DNA of 44,350 nucleotides from UBA4717 sp045531795. Lineage in GTDB: Bacteria > Bacillota > Clostridia > Oscillospirales > CAG-272. Position 1 is the first letter of the stretch. Every line of letters begins with the position of its first letter. Below the pieces are notes generated by a model, which saw only the letters and a program-made list of their open reading frames with translations, searched no databases and was not told where the DNA came from. Made by a program: the position numbers and the translations under genes. This document shows positions 16,386 through 24,042 of this stretch, piece by piece. The stretch spans positions 1-44,350 of the forward strand of contig JAZSET010000018.1 in the NCBI GenBank assembly GCA_045531795.1. Direction: 5' to 3'.

Positions 16386-17036
16386 ATGGCAAAAGTATCA
16401 CCGTCAATTCTCGCAAGCGATTTTTCAAAGCTTGGCGATGAAATCAGAAAAATAACCGAAGCAGGTGCCGAATATATCCATATTGATGTTATGGACGGAA
16501 TGTTCGTTCCGAATATGTCAATAGGTCCATGCATAATAAGTTCGGTAAGAAAGGTTACAGATGCAGTTTTCGACACCCACCTTATGATAACTGATCCGAT
16601 AAGATATGTAGAGGATTTTGCAAAGGCGGGAGCTGATATTATAACTTTTCACTTTGAAAGCTGTACAAATCACACCGAGGTTATTGACAAAATCCGTTCT
16701 ATGGGCAAAAAAGTCGGTATTTCAATAAAGCCTGCGACTCCTGCATTTGTGCTCGAGCCCCTGCTTGACAAAATCGACCTTGTGCTTGTAATGACAGTAG
16801 AGCCGGGCTTTGGCGGTCAGTCATTTATGCCCGAAACTCTTGAAAGTGTAAAAGTTGTCCGTGAGATGCTCGCAAAGCATAACCTGAGCGACAGCGTTGA
16901 AATCGAAGTAGACGGCGGAATCAATCCCGAAACAGCGCGCCTTGCAAGAGAAGCCGGTGCAAATGTTCTTGTAGCGGGAAGTGCCGTTTTCAAAGCAGAG
17001 GATATAAAGTCTGCAATTGATGCAATAAGAGGCTGA
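16386..17036 (+). CDS. rpe: Ribulose-phosphate 3-epimerase
   Basis: This enzyme interconverts ribulose 5-phosphate and xylulose 5-phosphate in the pentose phosphate pathway. It is a 216-residue TIM barrel. PSILASDFSKLGDEI at the N-terminus is typical. The metal/active-site residues His32 and Asp34 (IHIDVMDG), His65 (DTHLM) and Asp176 (VDGGIN) are present. The phosphate-binding glycines in VEPGFGGQSF and NVLVAGSAVF are also intact. AAGGAG is present upstream. It appears monocistronic. Confidence 0.97.
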   Translation: MAKVSPSILASDFSKLGDEIRKITEAGAEYIHIDVMDGMFVPNMSIGPCIISSVRKVTDAVFDTHLMITDPIRYVEDFAKAGADIITFHFESCTNHTEVIDKIRSMGKKVGISIKPATPAFVLEPLLDKIDLVLVMTVEPGFGGQSFMPETLESVKVVREMLAKHNLSDSVEIEVDGGINPETARLAREAGANVLVAGSAVFKAEDIKSAIDAIRG

Positions 17037-17099
17037 AACACATAAATCATTGCAAATCGCACCCATATTTACAAAATGTTAACAAAATGAAGAGAAAAA

Positions 17100-17110
17100 C
17101 TTGATATAAT
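17100..17110 (+). promoter_or_regulatory. Probable extended -10 promoter of the InlB-repeat/SLH gene
   Basis: TGATATAAT gives a perfect TATAAT (17105-17110) with TGA directly upstream. A convincing -35 box is missing: TTAACA lies 20 bp away. The start codon is 60 bp downstream after GAAAGAGGG. Confidence 0.4.
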
Positions 17111-17169
17111 TATTGTGTGTGTTTATATGTGTATAACTATACATAAACGAATGAAAGAGGGCTTAAGAT

Positions 17170-18501
17170 ATGAAAGCAAAAATAATTGCAATAATTTCAT
17201 TTATCCTGATAGCATCAATGCTGCTTTCTGCTCAGATCAGTGCAGTAAGCAATGAATGGAGCAGACACTTACTCGAAGAGGCTGAAAGCATCTGTGCTGA
17301 CGCAGGAGCAAATGCATACTTTAACACTTACAAACCGCTTTTAACCAACATCCTTTTAAGCATCGATGTTGATGAAACAAAAGCAAATGCTGTAGTTGAC
17401 GTACTTCAAAGAGGTCAGAACGACTTCAAGACCTGGAGAGTACTTAAAGAAGACGGAGACTCTCTCAGTGACTATTATGACACAAACACCCCTACCGTAC
17501 AGAGCAATGTAATCCCAACAGCAGTGGCTTACTTTGACGAAGCCTGCAGTATACTTGATATGTCTTATACTATGTCTTTGCTGCCCGCCAGCAAAAGAGC
17601 GCATATAGGCGACGTTGCAATCAACCTGTTCTATATCGGCGGTAAAATCGCCACAATTGACGGCGACAAAATATCTCTTCCTACACCTCCGTCAGTCGGC
17701 ACTGGAAGCTCACAGTCGACTCACTACACTGTAAAGTTTGATTCAAACGGCGGTAGTGATGTACCGAAGCAGCTTGTAAAAAGAAACAAGACAACTACAG
17801 AACCTGAAGCACCTGTAAAGGAAGGCTTTGAATTTGCAGGCTGGTATAAGGATAAAGAGCTTACAATAAAATATGACTTCAGCGAAAAAGTAAAAGGCGC
17901 AACAACACTTTATGCCAAGTGGATAGAAATCGTACCCGATGAGCCCACAGTTCCCGCCTGGGATAACCCCTATAACGATGTAAATGAGGGCGACTGGTTC
18001 TACGATGCAGTTAAGACTATAACCGAAGCAGGTGCTATGAACGGTGTTGCTGACGGCACATTTGCTCCCGATGCAGTTCTCACAAGAGGTATGTTCGTAA
18101 CAATCCTCTACAGACTTGAGGGCAGTCCTCTTGCAGGCACATCTGCATTTGAAGACGTTGCACCTGATGCATGGTATGCAAAGGCAGTTGCATGGGCAAG
18201 TGCTAACGGTATCGTAACAGGATTTAACGACCAGGAATACAGACCTGATATAAGCATCACACGCGAACAGATGGCAGCAATTCTCTTCCGTTATGCAAAC
18301 TACAAGGGGATGGATGCAGTAACACTCGAAGAAAATCTCCACTTTGAAGATGCAGATACAATTTCAGAATATGCAGTACCTGCAATGAACTGGGCTGTAG
18401 GCAAGGGCATAATCCAGGGTCACAATAACAAGGTTACCCCCAGAGCTTATGCAACAAGAGCACAGGCAGCTACAGTGTTTGTAAGATACTTCGGACTTTA
18501 A
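17170..18501 (+). CDS. Secreted surface protein with InlB-type repeat and three SLH domains
   Basis: This 443-residue exported surface protein has a signal peptide at about 1-25. An N-terminal helical domain of unknown type spans about 27-170. One Listeria-Bacteroides (InlB B-type) repeat lies at about 186-251, recognisable from YTVKFDSNGGSDVP, EGFEFAGWYKD and ATTLYAKW. Three SLH domains at about 266-316, 327-377 and 391-443 carry DVNEGDWFYDAV, AFEDVAPDAWYAKAV and the closing ATRAQAATVFVRY. The SLH set would bind secondary cell-wall polymer, leaving the N-terminal part outside. The same C-terminal anchoring is used by the proteins at 3291-5888 and 25650-26945. Partner or ligand is unknown. 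Confidence 0.9.
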   Translation: MKAKIIAIISFILIASMLLSAQISAVSNEWSRHLLEEAESICADAGANAYFNTYKPLLTNILLSIDVDETKANAVVDVLQRGQNDFKTWRVLKEDGDSLSDYYDTNTPTVQSNVIPTAVAYFDEACSILDMSYTMSLLPASKRAHIGDVAINLFYIGGKIATIDGDKISLPTPPSVGTGSSQSTHYTVKFDSNGGSDVPKQLVKRNKTTTEPEAPVKEGFEFAGWYKDKELTIKYDFSEKVKGATTLYAKWIEIVPDEPTVPAWDNPYNDVNEGDWFYDAVKTITEAGAMNGVADGTFAPDAVLTRGMFVTILYRLEGSPLAGTSAFEDVAPDAWYAKAVAWASANGIVTGFNDQEYRPDISITREQMAAILFRYANYKGMDAVTLEENLHFEDADTISEYAVPAMNWAVGKGIIQGHNNKVTPRAYATRAQAATVFVRYFGL

Positions 18502-18509
18502 TAACAAAT

Positions 18510-18541
18510 ATATTACCTGCCCCCAAAAGGGCAGGTAATAT
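18510..18541 (+). terminator. Strong hairpin after the InlB-repeat/SLH gene
   Basis: A 13-bp perfect stem (ATATTACCTGCCC / GGGCAGGTAATAT) has a six-base loop. It lacks a clear T run, so it may act as an mRNA 3' stabiliser or partial terminator before the sortase gene. Confidence 0.6.
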
Positions 18542-18572
18542 TAGTATATAGAAAGTTTAATTAGAGGTTTTT

Positions 18573-19253
18573 ATGAATAAGTATGTTAAAATCGCACTGC
18601 TGATTATTCCCGTAATACTGATAATCGCTTTTGTGCTTGTTCTAACAAGCGGACTTTACAATTCACTGATAAATGATATCCCCTTTGTTTCAATGCTGAT
18701 AAGCACAGATAAAACGTTGTCTGATGATATTTATTTTAAAGAAGAGGCAGACTTTTTATATGTGACAGATATTCCGCCCACAATCGAATATGTTGACTCT
18801 GTAATAGAGAAAATCGATTACAGCACGCAGTACGGTATTATCAATATAAGTTCGTTTGAAACAAAGGATATTCCTCTGTATTACGGAGATACAGACGAAA
18901 TACTTGCAAACGGTGCCGGTCAGTACATAGGTTCATACGCCTGCGGTCACGGTGGCAAATCCATTGTAAGCGCGAATGTAATGAGTTATTTCTACGAGCT
19001 TGAGGATACAAAGACCGGCGACACTGTTACAGTCAACACTCTGTACGGCGGATATGAGTACGAAGTCAGCGATAAGTTTGTTATCGCAAAGGAAGATTTC
19101 GAAATACTGCTTTACGAGGAGTTCGTGGGCGACACTCTGCTGCTCTGCACCGACTATCCGCGTTCAAAGGGTATCAGCGGCACTGACAGTATGATAGTTT
19201 ACACCTGCACGCTCAAGCGCGGTAAAATATACAAAAACTGGTTTGATGAATAA
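18573..19253 (+). CDS. Sortase-family transpeptidase (atypical, class uncertain)
   Basis: This 226-residue membrane-anchored protein has one N-terminal TM segment (about 5-27) and an extracytoplasmic sortase beta-barrel. The catalytic residues fit His126 in the ACGHGGKS segment, Cys192 in TLLLCTDYP, and Arg197 or a nearby Arg. The core matches sortase order: GIINISSFETKDIPLYYGD, the His strand, YFYELEDTKTGDTVTV, then the Cys strand. The TLLLCT and GHGG variants differ from the usual TLxTC and GH(R/N) forms, so class is not assigned. Sortases join proteins with an LPxTG-like signal to peptidoglycan or pilins. No such signal was found in this window, where the surface proteins use SLH anchoring. 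It overlaps or adjoins the following membrane-protein gene. Confidence 0.8.
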   Translation: MNKYVKIALLIIPVILIIAFVLVLTSGLYNSLINDIPFVSMLISTDKTLSDDIYFKEEADFLYVTDIPPTIEYVDSVIEKIDYSTQYGIINISSFETKDIPLYYGDTDEILANGAGQYIGSYACGHGGKSIVSANVMSYFYELEDTKTGDTVTVNTLYGGYEYEVSDKFVIAKEDFEILLYEEFVGDTLLLCTDYPRSKGISGTDSMIVYTCTLKRGKIYKNWFDE

Positions 19254-19269
19254 GAGAGGAGAATATATT

Positions 19270-20160
19270 ATGAAAATATTTAATACAGTTATTACAATTA
19301 TCCTCTCGCTGCTTCTGACAGTGTCATTGTGCGTGACTCTTGCGCTCAACCTCATATACTGCACACTTGATACTGATACCGCCCCCACGTCAATTGCAAG
19401 TTTTATAGACGAAAACAAGCTTTCAGCAGAGCTTTCGGGTATATTGTCCACAACAGTCAAAACCTATGGCTTTGACGCGTCCGAAATCGCAAATAAAGTC
19501 AACACAAAAGAAGCAAAAAGAGTTTGCGGTGAATATATAGGCCTGTACTTCAATGCATTTATAACAGGTGCCACCGAGACTCCGATTGTCGTCTATAAAG
19601 ATGATGGTAGTATATATAACGCCATAAATGAAAACAAGCATCTGTCAAGCCGTCCCGAGCTGTTTGAAAACGAGGAAAATGTAAGACTTCTTGCAGACAA
19701 GTGTGTATCAAAAATAAACTCGGCAATAAACGCTCTTTCCATAGACAAAGTGCTTGAAATTATTACGCACTATAAAGGCTTGTACATAAAAGTCGCGTCA
19801 CTTGGAAAATACTTTATGCCGGCAACGATAATAACTGCTTTGCTTTTGGTAGTCACTTGCACGCTGATTATATTTCAAAAGAGACGCAAAACCGCATATG
19901 GCGTTTCCCTGGCACTTTTTGGTGTAAGTGCTGTATTTTCAGTTCCATTTGTATATTTTTCCACACTTGACATTGCAACCAAACTGAATATAAATGCAGG
20001 GCTTGCAAAAGTGTACGCTGACGCGCTTTTCAGACACGTTTTCAGCCGTATGGCACTCATTTACACAAGTGTCAGCGCACTACTGCTTATAATGCTTATA
20101 CTCTCAATAATCCGGCTTGTGCAAAAAGAAACAAACCAAAATAATAAATCAATACATTAA
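19270..20160 (+). CDS. Membrane protein of unknown function, sortase-linked
   Basis: I do not recognise this 296-residue protein. A TM segment (about 5-28) is followed by an extracytoplasmic region of about 150 residues. Three more TM segments lie near 179-200, 208-228 and 263-285, with a short polar tail. The start at 19270 is preferred because AGGAG (19257-19261) precedes it. An in-frame ATG at 19243 overlaps the sortase end and has no ribosome binding site. Its position 16 bases after the sortase gene, and the shared terminator, suggest that the two are one transcription unit and may act together at the membrane. Confidence 0.7.
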   Translation: MKIFNTVITIILSLLLTVSLCVTLALNLIYCTLDTDTAPTSIASFIDENKLSAELSGILSTTVKTYGFDASEIANKVNTKEAKRVCGEYIGLYFNAFITGATETPIVVYKDDGSIYNAINENKHLSSRPELFENEENVRLLADKCVSKINSAINALSIDKVLEIITHYKGLYIKVASLGKYFMPATIITALLLVVTCTLIIFQKRRKTAYGVSLALFGVSAVFSVPFVYFSTLDIATKLNINAGLAKVYADALFRHVFSRMALIYTSVSALLLIMLILSIIRLVQKETNQNNKSIH

Positions 20161-20164
20161 GTCA

Positions 20165-20199
20165 AAAAAAGCCTTCTCCTGCGGGAGAAGGCTTTTTTT
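20165..20199 (+). terminator. Terminator of the sortase operon
   Basis: A 12-bp GC-rich stem, AGCCTTCTCC / GGGAGAAGGCT with flanking A/T pairs, has a three-base loop and ends in seven T. A nearly identical hairpin lies at 41706-41736. Confidence 0.9.
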
Positions 20200-20227
20200 G
20201 CACCATTTCCTTTTTTGATAAAATAAA

Positions 20228-20262
20228 AGCTCCCACAAACCGTTTAATTTCGGTCTGTGGGA
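20228..20262 (-). terminator. Terminator of the BMP/ABC transporter operon
   Basis: On the minus strand, TCCCACAGACCG pairs with CGGTTTGTGGGA (12 bp, 20231-20242 with 20251-20262, one mismatch), followed by GCTTTTATTT. It lies 24 bases after the last permease gene. Confidence 0.8.
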
Positions 20263-20285
20263 ATTTTCAGTTTTGTATTATATCG

Positions 20286-21275
20286 TTATCTTTCTTCTCT
20301 GAAGTATGGGAGTCCGAGACTTGCCGGTGGCTGGTGCTCGGGCTTCTTTCTTGCACTCGTGAATACAAGTACAATGATAGTTACAACATACGGGAGCATC
20401 TTGATAATCTCTTTTGCGCTGCTCGAAAGATTCGGAATATATGTGCAGATGATATAAAGTCCACCGAAAATGATTGAACTGAATATCGCCGATTTCGGCT
20501 TCCAGAGAGCAAATATAACTATCGCTATCGCAAGCCAGCCACGGTCACCGAAGCCGTCATTTGTCCATGCGCCCGAGGTGTAGTCCATAACGAAGTAAAG
20601 TCCGCCGAGACCCGCTATCATACCGCCGATGCAGGTTGCAAGATACTTGTATCTTGTAACATTTATTCCCGCCGCATCAGCAGTTGCAGGATTTTCACCG
20701 ACTGCACACAGACTGAGTCCCACGCGTGTTCTCTTTAAAATAAACGCCGCAATAATCGCAATAATTACTGCAAGATACGCAAGGAATCCAAAGGATAAAA
20801 ATGTTTCGCCGAAAAGTCCGAGATCCTTTGCAAAAGGAAGTGTAGCCTTGTAATATCTTCCCGTTGTAAGAAGCGAAATTGAACCGCCCTTGTCAAAGAA
20901 GCTCAGTAGTGAACCTCCGAAGAAGTTACCGATACCCGTACCGAATGTGGTGAGTGCAAGACCGGTTACATTCTGATTTGCTCTGAGCGTTATGGTAAGG
21001 AAACTGTATATAAGTGCCATAAGACCCGAGCCTATAAGAGTTGAAATAAACGGGATTATAATGCAAAGTGCAGCTATAGGTGTATCGGTTGACTGTTCGT
21101 AAATGAAGCCACCGATAATGCCCGAAATTCCGCCGACATACATTATACCCGGAATACCGAGATTGAGGTTTCCGCTTTTTTCGGTGATAATTTCACCCGT
21201 TGCACCGTAAAGAAGAGGAATACTCTGAATAATCGCAGCCTTGATGAATGATGCTATTACAAAAATTATATTCAT
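20286..21275 (-). CDS. BMP-type ABC transporter permease (YufQ/NupQ-like)
   Basis: This 329-residue integral membrane protein has about eight hydrophobic segments, with EIITEKSGNLNLGIPGIMYVGG near the N-terminus. GENPATADAAGINVTRYKYLA follows the central region; this is the cytoplasmic coupling motif of the RbsC/LivH-like permease superfamily, which contacts the ATPase. Related proteins (Bacillus nupQ/yufQ) form the second permease of guanosine or general nucleoside importers. AGGAGGG precedes the start. It is the last gene of the operon, 12 bases after the preceding permease. Substrate cannot be told from sequence; nucleosides are the best guess, and riboflavin or other ligands are known for the wider family. 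Confidence 0.9.
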   Translation of the reverse strand: MNIIFVIASFIKAAIIQSIPLLYGATGEIITEKSGNLNLGIPGIMYVGGISGIIGGFIYEQSTDTPIAALCIIIPFISTLIGSGLMALIYSFLTITLRANQNVTGLALTTFGTGIGNFFGGSLLSFFDKGGSISLLTTGRYYKATLPFAKDLGLFGETFLSFGFLAYLAVIIAIIAAFILKRTRVGLSLCAVGENPATADAAGINVTRYKYLATCIGGMIAGLGGLYFVMDYTSGAWTNDGFGDRGWLAIAIVIFALWKPKSAIFSSIIFGGLYIICTYIPNLSSSAKEIIKMLPYVVTIIVLVFTSARKKPEHQPPASLGLPYFREER

Positions 21276-21287
21276 ACTCTTCCCTCC

Positions 21288-22391
21288 TTACTTTGCCTTG
21301 TGTGACTTGTGGAAGTTTATCTTGTAGTTTACAAAGAATTCGCATCCTATTATAAAGAACAAAATAATACCTGTCAGAATATCGGAAATACTTTCGTTAA
21401 GTCTGAGACTTGTGGCAATCTGACTTGAACCTCTCTGCAAAAATACAATGAGGAATGAAGTAAGCATCATAACGATAGGATTGAATTTTGCAAGCCATGA
21501 TACCATAATTGCGGTAAAGCCGTTACCGCCTGCGGTATTCTTTGTTATTGTGTGGTCAGTACCCGCAACAAGCAAAAGTCCTGCAACGCCGCAAAGCGCG
21601 CCCGAAATCGCCATTGTACGAAGTATTACCTTTTTTACATTGATACCGATATATTTTGCCGTGTTTTCACTTTCTCCGACAACGGCTATTTCATAGCCCT
21701 GCTTACTGTATTTAAGGTAGATATACATAAATACTGTAATTACAAGAACTATAAGCACATTTATAAGATACTTCTGTCCGAAAAGTGACGGGAGCCAGCC
21801 TGCCTTTGTCTGCTGATTGATAACACCCATTACACTGGAGCCGTTTGGCACCCAGACCATAATAGCAAAGGATACAAGCTGTGTGGCAACATAGTTCATC
21901 ATAAGGGTAAACAATGTCTCGTTTGTATTCCATTTAGCCTTGAAGTATGCCGGAACAAGTCCCCAAATCATACCTGCAAGCACACTCGCTGCTATCATTA
22001 TCAGCATAAGGAGTGCCGGATGAAGTTTGTCTCCGATATAGAACATACATGCAGTACAAGCAAGACCGCCCATAAGCACCTGGCCCTCTGCTCCTATATT
22101 CCAGAATCGCATTTTGAATGCCGGCGTTACCGCAAGTGATATACACAAAAGCATTGCTGTATTCTGTACTGTATTCCAGATTTTTCTTGAGGTGCCGAAT
22201 GTGCCTTCAAACATTGACTTATATACCCTGATAGGATTATATCCCGTCAGCGCATATACAACGACCGCACACACAACAAGAGCAAATACAATTGCCACAG
22301 CCCTCACAAGCCATGCCTTCCACCAATCCATTGCATCCCGTTTTGTAATGTGGACGAGGGATTCTCTGTGTTTTTTCACATTATTCTTCAT
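21288..22391 (-). CDS. BMP-type ABC transporter permease (YufP/NupP-like)
   Basis: This 367-residue membrane protein is the first permease of the importer. After a basic, cytosolic N-terminus of about 28 residues, it has about nine hydrophobic segments. Diagnostic motifs are FKMRFWNIGAEGQVLMGGL, GLVPAYFKAKWNTNETLFTLMMNYVA and VVGESENTAKYIGINVKKVILRTM (the EAA-like coupling loop). This arrangement is specific to BMP-associated permeases. Its start overlaps the end of the ATPase gene by 11 bases, so translation is coupled. The pore is presumed to be a heterodimer with the next permease. Confidence 0.92.
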   Translation of the reverse strand: MKNNVKKHRESLVHITKRDAMDWWKAWLVRAVAIVFALVVCAVVVYALTGYNPIRVYKSMFEGTFGTSRKIWNTVQNTAMLLCISLAVTPAFKMRFWNIGAEGQVLMGGLACTACMFYIGDKLHPALLMLIMIAASVLAGMIWGLVPAYFKAKWNTNETLFTLMMNYVATQLVSFAIMVWVPNGSSVMGVINQQTKAGWLPSLFGQKYLINVLIVLVITVFMYIYLKYSKQGYEIAVVGESENTAKYIGINVKKVILRTMAISGALCGVAGLLLVAGTDHTITKNTAGGNGFTAIMVSWLAKFNPIVMMLTSFLIVFLQRGSSQIATSLRLNESISDILTGIILFFIIGCEFFVNYKINFHKSHKAK

Positions 22392-23913
22392 CTGTATCCC
22401 CTCCCCCGGTTTTAGTCATTAAAAGTCCGATTTCTTCCTTGGTCGCGCTTCTGCCGTCAACAATACCTGTCACACGGCCACCGCCGATTACCATAATACG
22501 GTCACAAAGCTCAATAAGAACGTCAAGGTCTTCACCGACGAATATTACCGCAACACCTTTTTTCTTCTGCTCATTCAGAAGATTGTATATTGCATAAGAG
22601 GAGTTGATGTCAAGTCCTCTTACAGGGTAAGCCGCCATTAGAACTGTAGGCGCTGCCGCTATTTCTCTGCCTACAAGTATCTTCTGAACATTACCTCCCG
22701 AAAGTCTTCTTACAGGAGTTGTCGCACCCGGAGTTACTACCTCAAGGTTCTTTATTATTTCTTCTGCAAGATCACGCGGGCCGCTTCTCTGCAGGAATAC
22801 CGACTTTCCGCGTCTGTAGCTTCTGAGCATCATATTGTCGATGATGTCCATATTGCCTACAAGTCCCATTCCGAGTCTGTCCTCGGGCACAAACGAAAGT
22901 CTTACACCAAGCTCTCTTATCTGCAAGGGAGTTTTATCTCTTAAATTATCTGTACTTCCTGTCTTGGGATTGTGATATAAAATCTCACCCTCTTCAAGAT
23001 GCTGAAGTCCCGCTATTGCCTCGAGAAGTTCTCTCTGACCGCTTCCCGCAATACCCGCAATACCGAGTATTTCTCCTGAACGCGCAGTAAAAGAAACATT
23101 ATCAAGCACCTTTACACCCTCGCGGTTTACGCAGTCAACACCCTTTACAACAAGTCTGTCTTCACAGTCCACAGGCTCATCTCTTTCGATATCGAGGTCG
23201 ATTTTCTTGCCGACCATCATCTCGGTAAGCTCAGCCTCATTTGTCTCGGCTGTATTTACCGTGCCGACATATTCGCCCTTTCTGAGAACCGAAACTCTGT
23301 CGGAAATTGAAAGCACCTCATGAAGCTTATGTGTAATAATTATAATCGCTTTTCCGCTGTCACGCATTTTGCGAAGCACTGCAAAAAGTTTTTTTGTTTC
23401 CTGAGGAGTAAGCACCGCTGTCGGCTCGTCAAGTATAAGGATATCAGCTCCTCTGTACAAAACCTTAATAATTTCAACGGTCTGCTTTTCGGATACCGAC
23501 ATTTCATATATCTTCTTGTCGGGGTCTATATCAAATCCGTACTTTTCGCTTATTTCCTTTACACTTCGCGAAACACCTTTGATATCATATTTGTCCTTGA
23601 GTCCAAGCACCACATTCTGTGCCGCTGTAAACAGGTCAACAAGCTTGAAGTGCTGGTGAATCATACCTATTTTATAGTCAAATGCCTCCTCGGGTGAATT
23701 GATTACAACAGGCTCTCCGTTTATGAATATCTCTCCCTCATCGGGATAATAGATACCTGAAATCATATTCATAAGCGTTGTCTTGCCGCTGCCGTTTTCG
23801 CCGAGCAATGAGAGTATTTCACCCTTATTTACAGAGAGCGACACATTCTTATTGGCAATAACCTTTGCGCCAAAGCGTTTGGTAATATTTTTGAGTTCTA
23901 TTGCTGCACTCAC
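22381..23913 (-). CDS. ABC transporter ATP-binding protein with two nucleotide-binding domains (YufO/NupO-like)
   Basis: This 510-residue protein energises the importer. Domain 1 (about 4-240) has a full Walker A (GENGSGKTT), a Q-loop (HQHFKLVDLF), a signature position with SVSEKQTVEII, and Walker B LILDEPTAVLTP. Domain 2 (about 255-500) has a degenerate Walker A (GIAGSGQREL, with Gln where Lys/Thr are usual), signature LSGGNVQK and Walker B-like VLMAAYPVRGLD. Such an asymmetric second half is normal for the RbsA-type double ATPases. The start codon is GTG, supported by GGAGGT ten bases upstream. The gene is second in the operon order after the lipoprotein gene and its hairpins. Confidence 0.93.
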   Translation of the reverse strand: MSAAIELKNITKRFGAKVIANKNVSLSVNKGEILSLLGENGSGKTTLMNMISGIYYPDEGEIFINGEPVVINSPEEAFDYKIGMIHQHFKLVDLFTAAQNVVLGLKDKYDIKGVSRSVKEISEKYGFDIDPDKKIYEMSVSEKQTVEIIKVLYRGADILILDEPTAVLTPQETKKLFAVLRKMRDSGKAIIIITHKLHEVLSISDRVSVLRKGEYVGTVNTAETNEAELTEMMVGKKIDLDIERDEPVDCEDRLVVKGVDCVNREGVKVLDNVSFTARSGEILGIAGIAGSGQRELLEAIAGLQHLEEGEILYHNPKTGSTDNLRDKTPLQIRELGVRLSFVPEDRLGMGLVGNMDIIDNMMLRSYRRGKSVFLQRSGPRDLAEEIIKNLEVVTPGATTPVRRLSGGNVQKILVGREIAAAPTVLMAAYPVRGLDINSSYAIYNLLNEQKKKGVAVIFVGEDLDVLIELCDRIMVIGGGRVTGIVDGRSATKEEIGLLMTKTGGGDTDEE

Positions 23914-23974
23914 TTGTTTTTACCTCCGTTTAATTTTGAAAAGAAAGCAGACAAATATTCTTCTGCCCTCTTTT

Positions 23975-24025
23975 CACTACTAAAGCTATAAAGAGTAGTG
24001 GCGGAGTACCATCAGGCACTCCGCC
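23975..24025 (-). promoter_or_regulatory. Tandem hairpins between the binding-protein gene and the ABC genes
   Basis: Reading on the minus strand, an 11-bp stem GGCGGAGTGCC / GGTACTCCGCC with a TGAT loop (24000-24025) is followed by AGTAGTG/CACTACT (23975-24000 on the plus coordinates, sharing its first base). There is only a short T stretch. This is where solute-binding protein messages are commonly stabilised or partly terminated, so that more binding protein than transporter is made. That role is inferred. Confidence 0.6.
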
Positions 24026-24042
24026 TAAAATCTCTTTTTTAA

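Noticed and set aside
17743..18342. 199-codon minus-strand ORF opposite the InlB-repeat/SLH gene
   Set aside because: Antisense shadow with a cysteine-rich, unfoldable-looking translation.
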